Notes: generated by a model from the sequence alone, not told the origin. A stretch of DNA of 64,000 nucleotides from UBA6522 sp965221035 (GCA_965221035.1 OZ244860.1:1054001-1118000); one strand, 5' to 3'. Shown: positions 44,249-52,059, counted from the stretch's first letter. Numbers and translations: made by a program.

Positions 44249-44737
44249 ATGAGGGGCGGTGGTGATTCGATGACGTTGACGGGTGTCGATGCGCTGGCTC
44301 CGGGGGCGGAGGAGCGTAGCGACGAGGCCCCCGGAGCCAGCGGCGGCCCGAAGGAGCGGGTCCCCGACCCGGAGGTCGTGGCCAAGCCGACGCGGCGGCG
44401 CTTCAGCGCCGAGTACCGCTTGCGGATCATCGAGGAGGCCGACCGGTGCACGCAACCCGGCGAGATCGGTCGCCTGCTGCGCCGCGAAGGGTTGTACAGC
44501 TCGCATTTGTCCGTGTGGCGCAAGGCGCGCCGCGACGGCTCACTGAAGGCGCTGGCGCCGAAGAAACGCGGCGCCAAGCCCGCCGAGTCCAATCCCCTGA
44601 GTCCCACGGTGCGCCGACTCGAAGCGAAGGTGGCGCGGCTTGAGAAGGAACTGGCCGCCGCGCACACGATCATCGATGTGCAGGGAAAAGTTGCCGGGCT
44701 GCTGGGATTGAACCTCGACGACGCGAAGGACTGCTGA
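44249..44737 (+). CDS. ISX OrfA, HTH protein, copy B
   Basis: This 162-residue counterpart of the copy A OrfA has the same HTH and zipper regions. It differs by a few residues near the N-terminus (for example GDSMTLTG in place of GDLKMLTG). It overlaps OrfB by 1 nt. Confidence 0.88.
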   Translation: MRGGGDSMTLTGVDALAPGAEERSDEAPGASGGPKERVPDPEVVAKPTRRRFSAEYRLRIIEEADRCTQPGEIGRLLRREGLYSSHLSVWRKARRDGSLKALAPKKRGAKPAESNPLSPTVRRLEAKVARLEKELAAAHTIIDVQGKVAGLLGLNLDDAKDC

Positions 44738-45744
44738 TGGCCGCCGCCGATCTGGCCGCACGGGTCGGCGTGGCGCCGGCGTGCCGGGCGCTGGGCCTGG
44801 CCCGAGCCACCTTCTACCGTCGCCGAGGGCGCGCTTCCGGGACCCCGCAGCCCCGCCAAACGCCTGCCCGGGCCCTGGACCGCACCGAACGCGAACGCGT
44901 CCTCGATGTGCTCGCCTCACCGCGTTTCGTCGACCGCTCACCGGGCGAGGTCGTCGCCACGCTGCTCGACGAAGGCCGGTATCTGTGTTCGGAACGCACC
45001 ATGTACCGCCTCCTGGCCGCCGAACAGCCGCTTCGAGAACGACGCGAACAGCTCAGCCATCCGCACTACGCCAAGCCCGAACTGCTCGCCACCGCCCCGA
45101 ACCAGGTCTGGTCGTGGGACATCACCCGACTGCTCGGACCGAAGCGCTGGACCGGCTTCTACCTCTACGTCCTGCTCGACATCTTCAGCCGATATGTCGT
45201 CGGCTGGATGGTCGCCGAACGGGAAACCGCCGCGCTCGCCGCCCGGCTCATCGAGGAAAGCTGCCTCAAACAGGACATCCAGCCCCAGCTGCTCACCCTG
45301 CACTCCGACCGCGGCGCGCCCATGACCGCCAAATGCACCGCGCAACTGCTCGCCGACCTCGGCGTCACCCGCTCCCTCGCACGGCCCCAGGTCAGCGACG
45401 ACAACCCCTTCTCCGAAGCCCAGTTCAAAACCCTCAAGTACCATCCCGGCTTCCCGCGCCGCTTCGATGACCTCCAGGCCGCGATCACGTTCTGCCAAAC
45501 GTTCTTCCCCTGGTACAACCACGAGCACCGCCACGCCGGGATCGCCATGCTCACCCCAAGCGACGTCCACCACGGCCGCGCCGAACGCATCCTCGAACAG
45601 CGCCATCGGACCCTGCACAACGCCTGGTCCCGACATCCAGAACGGTTCGTCCATGGCCCTCCGAAACCCCAGACACTCCCACGAAAGGTCTGGATCAACC
45701 CGCCGAACGAGAAAGAAGCTCCCCCGATGCTCACTAAATCATGA
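44737..45744 (+). CDS. ISX OrfB, rve-type transposase, copy B
   Basis: This 335-residue protein is nearly identical to copy A, with an intact Asp-Asp-Glu triad (SWDITRL, HSDRGAP, FSEAQFK). The last residues read NEKEAPPMLTKS where copy A has NDNRATRMLTKS, so the divergence is concentrated at the extreme C-terminus. Confidence 0.92.
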   Translation: MAAADLAARVGVAPACRALGLARATFYRRRGRASGTPQPRQTPARALDRTERERVLDVLASPRFVDRSPGEVVATLLDEGRYLCSERTMYRLLAAEQPLRERREQLSHPHYAKPELLATAPNQVWSWDITRLLGPKRWTGFYLYVLLDIFSRYVVGWMVAERETAALAARLIEESCLKQDIQPQLLTLHSDRGAPMTAKCTAQLLADLGVTRSLARPQVSDDNPFSEAQFKTLKYHPGFPRRFDDLQAAITFCQTFFPWYNHEHRHAGIAMLTPSDVHHGRAERILEQRHRTLHNAWSRHPERFVHGPPKPQTLPRKVWINPPNEKEAPPMLTKS

Positions 45745-45832
45745 ACAACGGTGTCTCAATGGCGTTGACAGGTTCCGAAACTCGGACAGGGTAGAAAGGT
45801 GGTATTTGCGCTGACGAGAGGACGTTACGAGG

Positions 45833-46969
45833 ATGGCGAAGCGACGCAATTTTTCACCTGATTTCAAGGCCCGGGTGGCGCTGGCGGCGATCCGGGGGGA
45901 CGGCACGATTGCCGAGCTGGCGGCCCGGTACCAGGTGCATCCGAACGTGGTCGGTAACTGGAAGCGCACGGCCGTGGATGGGTTGAAGACAACCTTCACC
46001 CGGGGCGGATCGGTGCGCACGGACCTGGATCGGGAGGAGGAGATCACGCGGCTCCAGGCGAAGATCGGGGAGCTGGGGGGTGGAGCGGGATTTTTTGGCC
46101 AAGGCCTTCGATCGCTGAGCGTGGATCGGAGGCGAGGATTGATTGATCCGCAAGACGGAGGGCTCAGCCTGGTGCGTCAGTGCGCCTTGGTGGGCATCGC
46201 CCGCTCGAGCTTCTACTATCGGCCCGTGGGCGAGTCGCAGACGAACCTTCGGCTGATGCGGCTGATGGACGAGTTGCACCTGAGCTGCCCGTGGTACGGT
46301 TCCCGGCAGATGGCCCGGATGCTTCGGCGCAGAGGTCACCGGGTCGGCCGCAAGCGGGTACGGCGATTGATGCGGGTGATGGGTCTTCGCTCCCTGGCGC
46401 CGCGGCCGAACACCTCGCGCCGCGGCCCGGGGCACCGGGTGTATCCGTACCTGCTGGGCGATTTTGAGGTGCGCCGGCCCGGTCAGGTGTGGTGTGCCGA
46501 TCTGACGTATGTGCCGATGGCGCATGGTTTTCTGTACCTGGTGGCCATCATGGACTGGTACTCGCGCAAGGTGCTGTCCTGGGGGCTTTCCACGACGCAG
46601 GACACGGTGTTTTGCGTGCATGCGCTGCTGGACGCCCTCGATCGTCACGGTGCGCCGGAGGTGTTCAACACCGACCAGGGCAGCCAGTTCACGTCCGCGG
46701 AGTGGACCGGGGAACTGGTCGCGCACGGCATCCGGATCTCCATGGACGGCAAGGGCCAGTGGAGGGACAACGTGTTCATCGAGCGGCTGTGGCGCTCGCT
46801 GAAGTACGAGTGCGTGTACCTGCGGGCGTTTGCCGATTTCGGCGAGGCTCGCGACGGGATCGGCGCCTGGATGAGCTACTACAACGGCGAGCGCCCGCAC
46901 TCGGCGTTCGGTGGTCTGACGCCGGCGGAGGTGCACGCCGGCGTGCAATGCCTGGACTTGGCGGCCTGA
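45833..46969 (+). CDS. IS3-family transposase, fused OrfA-OrfB, copy 2
   Basis: The 378-residue fused transposase is intact, with HTH N-terminus and Asp-Asp-Glu integrase core as in copy 1. The six-G run is at 46075-46080. In the +1 frame the same region reads VERDFLAKAFDR and then stops (TGA 46116-46118), which is the normal ending of an IS3 OrfA. T6G at about 46092-46098 would be a natural -1 slippery site. The six-G run therefore replaces programmed frameshifting by a permanent fusion, or is itself the shift site. Confidence 0.9.
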   Translation: MAKRRNFSPDFKARVALAAIRGDGTIAELAARYQVHPNVVGNWKRTAVDGLKTTFTRGGSVRTDLDREEEITRLQAKIGELGGGAGFFGQGLRSLSVDRRRGLIDPQDGGLSLVRQCALVGIARSSFYYRPVGESQTNLRLMRLMDELHLSCPWYGSRQMARMLRRRGHRVGRKRVRRLMRVMGLRSLAPRPNTSRRGPGHRVYPYLLGDFEVRRPGQVWCADLTYVPMAHGFLYLVAIMDWYSRKVLSWGLSTTQDTVFCVHALLDALDRHGAPEVFNTDQGSQFTSAEWTGELVAHGIRISMDGKGQWRDNVFIERLWRSLKYECVYLRAFADFGEARDGIGAWMSYYNGERPHSAFGGLTPAEVHAGVQCLDLAA

Positions 46970-47043
46970 GACATCGATGTCGGGATCGCCGCGCATATCG
47001 GACCGCTGGCCAGGGGCTCGGTGCGCGTCGAGCGCCCTGTGCC

Positions 47044-47170
47044 GTGGATTTGTGGACGAGTCCTACGGACCGGCGCGAACCCTGCGGGCCGTGTGGACAG
47101 CCCCTGGGCAACGCCAAGGCGTTGCCCACCGCCTGACCACACTTTCGCGCCTCTCGCCCACGAACTCCAC
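47044..47170 (+). ncRNA. Structured noncoding module, version 1 (IS3 copy 2)
   Basis: The 127-nt module starts 74 bp after the transposase stop. Stem P1 pairs GTGGA, TT, GTGG and CGAG on the 5' side (47044-47060) with CTCG, CCAC, AA and TCCAC on the 3' side (47152-47170), with one bulged G and one or two mismatches. A hairpin GTCC-TAC-GGAC follows. Arm P3 pairs GTGTGGACAG (47091-47100) with CTGACCACAC (47133-47142) and is capped by the perfect hairpin GGGCAACGCC-AA-GGCGTTGCCC. Compared with the version at 30494-30601, one P3 pair changes from U-A to G-C and the whole cap is replaced with pairing kept. Confidence 0.65.
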
Positions 47171-47297
47171 CGCATCATCAATAGGATTTCGATGAAGAAA
47201 GAGGAGACGAAGACGGTTCAATCTGGCAGCATATGATGGACAGCAAATACCACCTTAAATTCGCTGCCAACCTGTCCAAGGATTGGGGTCCACCTCT

Positions 47298-47396
47298 TCT
47301 CCAAATTGCTGAGTACCAGGTTGTCGTAAACCCAATTCCAGCAGAAATGTGCCCCTTCCTTTAACTCAAATCATGCAGCAGATCTGAGCGTAACTC
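47298..47396 (-). repeat. Orphan IS256-family left end
   Basis: Read on the minus strand, 47396-47298 matches the IS256 left end at 30718-30813 at roughly 78 percent by eye, starting GAGTTACGCTCAGATCTG and including TTACGACAACCTG. No transposase follows; the right end of IS3 copy 2 abuts it. It marks a former IS256 insertion beside the peptide genes. Confidence 0.75.
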
Positions 47397-47425
47397 AACC
47401 TTCAAACGAATCAATGATACTTAGT

Positions 47426-47725
47426 TTAAGGTAAAATAAAGGGTGAAATAATATTCTTTACTGATTCACCAAAGAAAGTGGAAATACCTATGGCTAAAAA
47501 CGCATAGTATTTTACCGTACTATCCGGTGGTGCGCTCCACAAAACAAAATCCAAACCCTTAAATGGAACAATCAATAGATGAAGAAAAAAAAGTACGATT
47601 AGGCTACCAGTAAGCCACATCAAATTAGCAGCGATACTTGGCAAGAAGAACGAAAGAAGAGTGAAGAGTGCCGCCAAACCAGCGTCAAGTAGTAAAATAG
47701 CTTTAATACTCAGTTTAAGCGACAC
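47426..47725 (-). CDS. Small membrane protein, candidate immunity protein
   Basis: The 99-residue, strongly hydrophobic protein shows three to four membrane helices (for example ILLLDAGLAALFTLLSFFL and LMWLTGSLIVLFFLHLLIV). It starts with GTG at 47725, preceded at about 8 nt by GGAG. It lies 35 bp downstream of the double-glycine peptide gene on the same strand, the classical place for a bacteriocin self-immunity gene. No family is recognised; the immunity role is inferred from position, size and membrane character only. Confidence 0.6.
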   Translation of the reverse strand: MSLKLSIKAILLLDAGLAALFTLLSFFLPSIAANLMWLTGSLIVLFFLHLLIVPFKGLDFVLWSAPPDSTVKYYAFLAIGISTFFGESVKNIISPFILP

Positions 47726-47760
47726 TCAAAACTCCGCAAAACCCCAGATAATCATCGGAA

Positions 47761-48024
47761 CTAAATACCGATGCCGTATGCTGCACCTCCAACCGCAGCA
47801 GCCTTGGACATAAAGTATACTCTTGTGATTCCAACGGGCCCCGCAATCGCACCAATCCCGGCGCCATTGCCTGTGGCAAATGCTAAACCACCCCAGCTAA
47901 ACTGCCCGGAAGTCGCCGCAGAATACAAATAAAACATGGCACCGGTACTGGCACCAACAACTGCGCCGGGTACCAACGCTCCCCCTCCTACCTCTTCAGT
48001 TTCTTGAACGGTCAATACTCTCAT
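47761..48024 (-). CDS. Double-glycine leader peptide, candidate class II microcin precursor
   Basis: The 87-residue peptide begins MRVLTVQETEEVGGG, which fits the short microcin/CvaC-type leader consensus (M-R-x-L-T-x-x-E-x-x-x-V-x-G-G). Cleavage after Gly14 would release a 73-residue Gly/Ala-rich, amphipathic core with no cysteine. The core includes several hydrophobic stretches (AGIGAIAGPVGITRVYFM) that could span a membrane. The ATG at 48024 is decided by a perfect TAAGGAGG site 5 nt upstream; the frame is open to 48210 but that extension crosses an IS end. The AT-rich composition matches the C39 exporter island at 40-43 kb, its likely export machine. Confidence 0.75.
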   Translation of the reverse strand: MRVLTVQETEEVGGGALVPGAVVGASTGAMFYLYSAATSGQFSWGGLAFATGNGAGIGAIAGPVGITRVYFMSKAAAVGGAAYGIGI

Positions 48025-48029
48025 TTTTT

Positions 48030-48037
48030 CCTCCTTA
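48030..48037 (-). promoter_or_regulatory. Strong Shine-Dalgarno of the leader-peptide gene
   Basis: TAAGGAGG on the minus strand, five A residues before the ATG at 48024. It is full-consensus and fixes the start codon, implying high translation of the peptide. Confidence 0.85.
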
Positions 48038-48090
48038 AGAATTCCTATACTAGGCATGATCTCTCCATGCCCCTTTGATCTTATCATCCT

Positions 48091-48122
48091 CCAGCCCTCT
48101 CTGCCAACATCGTTGAGACATC
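48091..48122 (+). repeat. Solo ISX left terminus
   Basis: About 31 bp identical to the ISX left end (CTCTCTGCCAACATCG and onward to GAGACATCG), after which similarity stops. It lies upstream of the leader-peptide gene and is a scar of ISX insertion or deletion. Confidence 0.8.
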
Positions 48123-48123
48123 G

Positions 48124-48210
48124 TGTTACGAGTAAATAGATCTGTCCGGTTTTAGCCGGAACTTCACGCTCCTCCCAACCGGTCTGAGTCTCATATCCCG
48201 TTGATTTCAC
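48124..48210 (-). pseudogene. Orphan 5' reading frame next to ISX scar
   Basis: A GTG-initiated minus-strand frame encodes about 29 residues (MKSTGYETQTGWEEREVPAK and onward to IYLLV) before running into the ISX scar. Composition is protein-like, but no family is recognised. It could be the beginning of a gene cut by ISX, or chance coding. Confidence 0.25.
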
Positions 48211-48255
48211 GTTGGTTCCTGCCGTTCCGGCGGGATTACTGCCTGCAAAGTGTTT

Positions 48256-49809
48256 CCATGTAAGGCCCGCCCCTGTCCTACCACATCGAAACCATCCCCA
48301 ACCGCCACAGCCCCCCGGCCATCCTGTTGCGAAAAGCCTGGCGGGAAGGCAAGCGCATCCGCAAGCAAACCCTGGCCAACCTCACCCACCTGCCCCCCGA
48401 TCTCATCGAGGGCATCCGCCGGGTGCTCAAGGGCGGCGCGGTGCTGACCTCGGCGCACGAGGCGTTCGTCGTACAACGGTCCCTGCCACACGGCCACGTG
48501 GCCGCCGTGCTGGGGCTGTGCCGGCAGCTGGAGTTGCCGTGGCGGCTGCACCGCACCGCCAGCCGAACGCGCGAACTGGCCCTGGCGGCGCTGCTGCCCG
48601 CTGGCGAAGTTCGGCCACAACCGCGACGGCAAGCGCGGCAAGAAGCAGATCGCCATCGGCCTGTTGTGTACCGGGGAGGGTTGCCCGGTCGCGGTGGAGG
48701 TGTTCGATGGCCACACCGCCGATCCGGGCACCGTGGCCGCGCAGGTGGCCAAACTCAAGCAGCGCTTCGACGTGAGGCGCATCGCCCTGGTGGGCGACCG
48801 GGGCATGCTGACCACGGCGCGCCTGCGCGAGACGGTGGCCCCGGCGGGGCTGGACTGGATCTCGGCGCTGAAGAGCGCGGATCTGCGCACGCTGCTCAAG
48901 CCGCTGCAGGACGGGCGGGCCGCGCCGCTGCAACCCGACGCCCTGCAAGCCGACGCGGTGGCCGAAATCGTCAGTCCGGACTTCCCGGGCGAGCGCCTGA
49001 TGGTGTGCTTCAATCCGCGTCTGGCCGAGGAGCGCGCCCGCAAGCGCGAGGCGCTCCTGCAGGCCACCGAGGCGATCCTTCGGCGCATCGCCGGGATCGT
49101 GCGCCGCAAGGGGTCCCGGCTGCGCGGTCTGGAGAAGATCAACCGCCGGGTGGGGCGCGAAGCCAACCGGCGCAAGGTGGAAAAACACTTCCACATCACG
49201 GTGACGGACGAGGACCTTACGTTCGAGCGCCGTGCCGGGAAGATCGCCGCCGAAGCCCGGCTCGACGGCATCTACATCGTGCGCACCAGCCTCGATGCCC
49301 AGGCCATGGGCGCGCACGAGGCCGTGGAAGCCTACAAATCGCTGGCCCGCGTCGAGCGGGCGTTCCGCACCCTGAAGACCGCCCGGCTCCAGGTTCGGCC
49401 GGTGTACGTCTACAGCCCCGAGCGCGTACGCGCGCATGTGTTCCTGTGCGCCCTGGCCTGCCACGTGGAATGGCACCTGCGACGGCGGCTGGCCCCCTTG
49501 CTGTTCGAGGACGACGACCCCGAAGGCGCCCGCGCACAACGGACCTCGCCCGTGCAACCGGCCCGAACCTCCGAACGGGCCCGACGCAAGAGCGCCTCCA
49601 AAACCACCGCCGAGGGCCTGCCCGTGCACAGCCTGCCCACCCTGCTGGAGGACCTGGCCACCCTGGCGCTGAACACCGTGCATCTGCCCGACAATCCCGA
49701 AAACCGCTTCGCCGTGGCCACCCAGCCGACCCCGCTACAGCGCCGCGCCTTCGAACTGCTCGACGTCGACCCGGCCAAAATGTTCCCAGTACGCGTCCAG
49801 GTTGAATAA
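48256..49809 (+). pseudogene. IS1634-like transposase with internal deletion/frameshift
   Basis: The N-terminal part is recognisable in one frame (YHIETIPNRHSPPAILLRKAW to RELALAAL, about 48280-48600) and the C-terminal part in another (KFGHNRDGKRGKKQIAIGLL from about 48608, then DGHTADPGTVAAQV to the stop at 49809). In relatives, about 80-100 residues with the first catalytic Asp (YDVTSTYFEG-like) lie between them and are missing here. The first ATG (48259) is followed at once by TAA. Later motifs (VGDRGMLT; LARVERAFRTLK with the Glu) are intact. It is a different lineage from the intact IS1634 at 35207-37126. Confidence 0.8.
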
Positions 49810-49864
49810 CGCTAAATCAATGAAACCATTAAACTATCCGATAAATCGGCGCGTGAAATTCCGA

Positions 49865-51112
49865 TTAATCCCCCACCCACTCCACCACTGTACTCACCCC
49901 CATCCCCACCCCGACACATAGCGTCGCCAGCCCGTAGAACGGGCGCGGTTGCGTGTCAGCGCGCCTCTTCATTTCATGAATAAGCGTGACCAGGATTCGG
50001 GCGCCCGAGCAACCCGTGGGATGGCCGAGCGCGATGGCGCCGCCGTTGACGTTGGTGATCTCGTGGCGCAACCCCAGCTTGCGCATACAGGCCAGAGTCT
50101 GGGCCGCGAACGCCTCGTTGATTTCGACCAGGCCGATGTCGTCCAGGGTCAGGCCCAGGCGGTCCAGCAGCTTCCGGGTGGCCGGTACAGGCCCGTATCC
50201 CATGACGCCTGGATCGACGCCCGCCACCGCCGATCCGACCCAGCGGACCAGCGGGCGCAGGCCAAGCTGTGCCGCCCGCTCCGCCGTGGTGAGAACCAGC
50301 GCCGCGGCACCGTCGTTGATGCCGCTTGAATTGCCCGCGGTCACCGTCCCGCCCTTCTGAAAGGCCGGCCGCAACCTTGCGAGTTGCTCCATGCTGGTAT
50401 CCACCTCGTAGCGGCCGTCGACTCGCCGGTATCTTGGATGTTCATCTGTGTCCACGAGCAGCGGGTTGCCGCGCCGGCGGGGGACCTCGACGGGGACGAT
50501 CTCGTCCTCGAACCGGCCATCGTTGATGGCAGCGATGGCGCGCCGCTGGCTCTCGAGCGCGAAGGCGTCCTGATCCTCGCGGCTGATCTGCATGTCCTCG
50601 GCCAGCGCCTCCGCCGTCTGCCCGAGGCTGATGATGGGATGGAGCGCATCCAGTTTCGGATTGTTGTAACGCCAGCCGACCGTTGTGTCGTACATGACAG
50701 GCGGCTTCGTGGTCGGGGTCCGTTCAGGTTTCGGCACGCTCCACGGCGCCCGGCTCATGGACTCCACGCCGCTGCCGATGCAGATGTCGCCCTCCCCGGC
50801 GAGAAGGGTCTTGGCGGCCAGGTTGACCGACTCCAGCGCGGACGAGCACAGCCGGTTGACCGTCACCCCGGGTACGGTGCTCGGAAATCCGGCGAGCAAC
50901 GTCGCCATGCGCGCCACGTTGCGGTTGTCCTCGCCCGCCTGGTTGCTGCAACCTGCAAAGACATCGTCGATGGATGCCGGATCGATCCCGGTCCGGCGTA
51001 CCAACGCCTCGTAGGTCAGTGCCAGGAGATCGTCCGGCCGTACACCCGACAACCCGCCGCCGTAGGCCCCGATGGGCGTGCGGACGCCGTCGACGATAAC
51101 AATGTCATTCAT
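49865..51112 (-). CDS. Acetyl-CoA C-acyltransferase (thiolase)
   Basis: The 415-residue thiolase has the nucleophilic Cys in NRLCSSALES, the GHPTGCSGAR block with the catalytic His, and the second Cys in LCVGVGMG near the C-terminus. The segment around the first Cys (C-S-S-A) departs from the common C-A/G-S-G. It acts in fatty-acid or aromatic-acid beta-oxidation; the substrate is not readable. It is the first chromosomal gene after the IS region, with only 55 bp between the IS pseudogene and its stop. proC is downstream-divergent in orientation terms (same strand, upstream at 51165). Confidence 0.92.
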   Translation of the reverse strand: MNDIVIVDGVRTPIGAYGGGLSGVRPDDLLALTYEALVRRTGIDPASIDDVFAGCSNQAGEDNRNVARMATLLAGFPSTVPGVTVNRLCSSALESVNLAAKTLLAGEGDICIGSGVESMSRAPWSVPKPERTPTTKPPVMYDTTVGWRYNNPKLDALHPIISLGQTAEALAEDMQISREDQDAFALESQRRAIAAINDGRFEDEIVPVEVPRRRGNPLLVDTDEHPRYRRVDGRYEVDTSMEQLARLRPAFQKGGTVTAGNSSGINDGAAALVLTTAERAAQLGLRPLVRWVGSAVAGVDPGVMGYGPVPATRKLLDRLGLTLDDIGLVEINEAFAAQTLACMRKLGLRHEITNVNGGAIALGHPTGCSGARILVTLIHEMKRRADTQPRPFYGLATLCVGVGMGVSTVVEWVGD

Positions 51113-51164
51113 TCAACCAGACTCCCTTGGTGGTTTTCGACGCTTATCGTGACGCAAGCGCGGT

Positions 51165-51974
51165 TCAGGCCAGCTCACGGCCACGTCGGACCGCGGCCCG
51201 TACCGCCTCCTGAAGCAACGTTTCGAGGGCGCGCGACTCGCCGATCAGCCGATCCAGCGCGGCTTGAGTGGTCCCCCCGGGGCTCGTTACGCGGCGCCGC
51301 AGTTCGGCCGGTTCCGCATCCGAATCCATTGCATAGGCCGCAGCGCCGGAAACTGTCGCCAATGCCAGCCGCTTGGCCAGACCCCGCTCCAGGCCGACAT
51401 CCACCGCCGCCGCTTCGAGACATTCGATGAGCAGGAACACGTAGGCCGGACCGCTTCCGGAAACGCCGGTCACGGCGTCCATCAGGTCGTCGTCTTCGAG
51501 CCAAGCCACCTGCCCTACCGCCGCCATGAGCGATTCGCAGAGTTCCCGCTGTTCCGCCTTCGCGGCCTTGTTGGCCACCAACACGGTGATTCCCTTGCCG
51601 ATGGCGGCCGGCGTGTTGGGCATGCCCCGAATGATCGCCGTCCGTGATCCCAGCCGGTCTTCATAGAACGCGACGGTCTTGCCCGCCGCGATACTTAGCA
51701 ATGCCGCCCGACCTTCGGCCAGCTCGTGATAGTCCCGCAGCGCATCCTCGACCAGGTGCGGCTTGACGGCCAACACGACCACGTCGGCCTCAACTGGCTG
51801 CGGCGGCGACGGTGAGACTCCGATCCCCAGCGATTCGACAGCGGCGCGCGCCCGCTTGTCCGGATCGACCACATGGATGGACTCCGGCACCCGACCGTGG
51901 GCGATCCATCCGCGCAGCAAAGCCCGGCCCATGTTGCCGCCACCCACCAGCAGAATCGATTCCGGACGGCTCAT
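51165..51974 (-). CDS. proC: Pyrroline-5-carboxylate reductase
   Basis: The 269-residue enzyme makes the last step of proline synthesis. The Rossmann motif GGGNMGRALL is at residues 9-18, and the C-terminal family signature is near SGPAYVFLLIE and VTSPGGTTQAAL. ATG 51974 is preferred to the GTG at 51983 because GGAG lies 8 nt upstream. It is on the same strand as the thiolase with a 52-bp gap. Confidence 0.95.
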   Translation of the reverse strand: MSRPESILLVGGGNMGRALLRGWIAHGRVPESIHVVDPDKRARAAVESLGIGVSPSPPQPVEADVVVLAVKPHLVEDALRDYHELAEGRAALLSIAAGKTVAFYEDRLGSRTAIIRGMPNTPAAIGKGITVLVANKAAKAEQRELCESLMAAVGQVAWLEDDDLMDAVTGVSGSGPAYVFLLIECLEAAAVDVGLERGLAKRLALATVSGAAAYAMDSDAEPAELRRRVTSPGGTTQAALDRLIGESRALETLLQEAVRAAVRRGRELA

Positions 51975-52010
51975 GATCTGCACTCCAATTCAGACTTCGG
52001 CTCGGGCGCC

Positions 52011-52052
52011 TTCCAACTCCGGCTCCGGCACTTTCCAACTCCGGCTCCGGCG
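52011..52052. repeat. Two 20-bp direct repeats between proC and the symporter gene
   Basis: TTCCAACTCCGGCTCCGGCA at 52011-52030 recurs at 52033-52052 with G as the last base. Related CTCCGGCTCCGG-like units continue into the symporter stop region. Probably a small tandem expansion; no function assigned. Confidence 0.6.
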
Positions 52053-52059
52053 CCGGTCC

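Larger units (their letters stand above)
44178..45777 (+). mobile_element. ISX (IS3-type, two-ORF) copy B
   Basis: Second copy of ISX with the same ends as copy A (left CCCTCTCTGCCAAC, right GTTGACAGGTTCCG). Its right end removes the first about 17 bp of IS3 copy 2, and its left end truncates the third IS3-type remnant. No target duplication is visible because both flanks are other ISs. Confidence 0.85.
45778..47297 (+). mobile_element. IS3-family element, copy 2
   Basis: Nearly identical to copy 1 (30993-32526) but lacking about 17 bp of the left terminus, replaced by the ISX copy B right end. The right end GGGGTCCACCTCT at 47297 is intact and is followed by an IS256 left-end remnant. Confidence 0.88.

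Noticed and set aside
47050..47075. Hammerhead ribozyme core in the IS3 noncoding module
   Set aside because: GACGA-GTCC-TAC-GGAC looks like part of a hammerhead stem II, but the invariant CUGAUGA and GAAA bases are not present at the right places in either version.
47044..47170. Integron attC site
   Set aside because: The palindromic layout invites the idea, but the R'/R'' core sites (GTTRRRY and RYYYAAC) are missing and no integron integrase or cassette is nearby.
46977..47236. Small proteins encoded in the IS3 tail (71-72 residue frames)
   Set aside because: The open frames are not conserved as protein in the related version at 30494-30601; the pattern of change fits base pairing better than codons.
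47761..48210. 149-residue form of the leader peptide starting at 48210
   Set aside because: It crosses an ISX scar and lacks the leader at its N-terminus. The ATG at 48024 has a perfect Shine-Dalgarno and a leader that starts at residue 1.
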